The notes under the pieces: generated by a model
Told to the model about the DNA's origin: nothing
Databases searched by the model: none
The model's input: the letters and a program-made list of their open reading frames with translations, nothing else
Part shown: positions 6,109 to 6,140 of the stretch, one piece after another
How positions within the stretch are numbered: the stretch's first letter is position 1
Layout: each line of letters begins with the position of its first letter
Source: RGIG4608 sp045606265
GTDB lineage: Bacteria; Bacillota; Clostridia; Oscillospirales; CAG-272
Length of the DNA stretch: 6,140 nucleotides
Assembly (NCBI GenBank): GCA_045606265.1
Contig: JAZURO010000053.1
Coordinates: 1 to 6,140 of the forward strand
Direction: 5' to 3'
Translations under genes and position numbers: made by a program

Positions 6109-6140
6109 GTATTTTTGTTAATTATTTGTCAAATATTTTA

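Overview
The window looks like chromosomal DNA from an endospore-forming Firmicute of class Clostridia, probably an anaerobic gut or animal-associated lineage. The clues are a full-length spoIIE, strong AAGGAG-type ribosome binding sites, moderate to low GC, and a BspA-type leucine-rich repeat tail ending in the 'GT-x-x-QW...CTDG' pattern common in gut Clostridia. The genus cannot be read from the sequence. No rRNA, tRNA, CRISPR array or transposase gene was seen.

Layout. Positions 1-279 are mostly non-coding: a possible last few codons of a + strand gene ending at 38, a branched inverted-repeat structure (38-116), and a G/C-run block with two tandem 33-35 bp units and a hairpin (181-277). 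Positions 280-2706 (- strand) encode SpoIIE, the membrane-bound PP2C phosphatase that switches on sigma-F in the forespore. A 187 bp AT-rich divergent promoter region follows. Positions 2894-5155 (+ strand) encode a 753-residue fusion protein: a YwaF/TIGR02206-like multi-pass membrane domain, an acidic linker, a papain-like cysteine peptidase domain and a short BspA-type LRR tail. A strong, probably bidirectional terminator (5164-5206) separates it from a convergent short-chain dehydrogenase/reductase gene (5239-6039, - strand) that has its own good sigma-A-type promoter near the right edge.

How the genes relate. The three full genes are separate transcription units: spoIIE and the fusion gene are divergent, and the fusion gene and the SDR are convergent. 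No pathway link between them is shown by the sequence. The divergent spoIIE/fusion arrangement, with a weak Spo0A-box-like heptamer between them, leaves open co-regulation during sporulation, but the fusion gene has its own good housekeeping-type promoter. The most novel item is the fusion protein, whose domain combination I do not recognise as a described protein. Its hydrophobic pattern predicts a cytoplasmic peptidase, although LRR and peptidase domains of this kind are usually exported.
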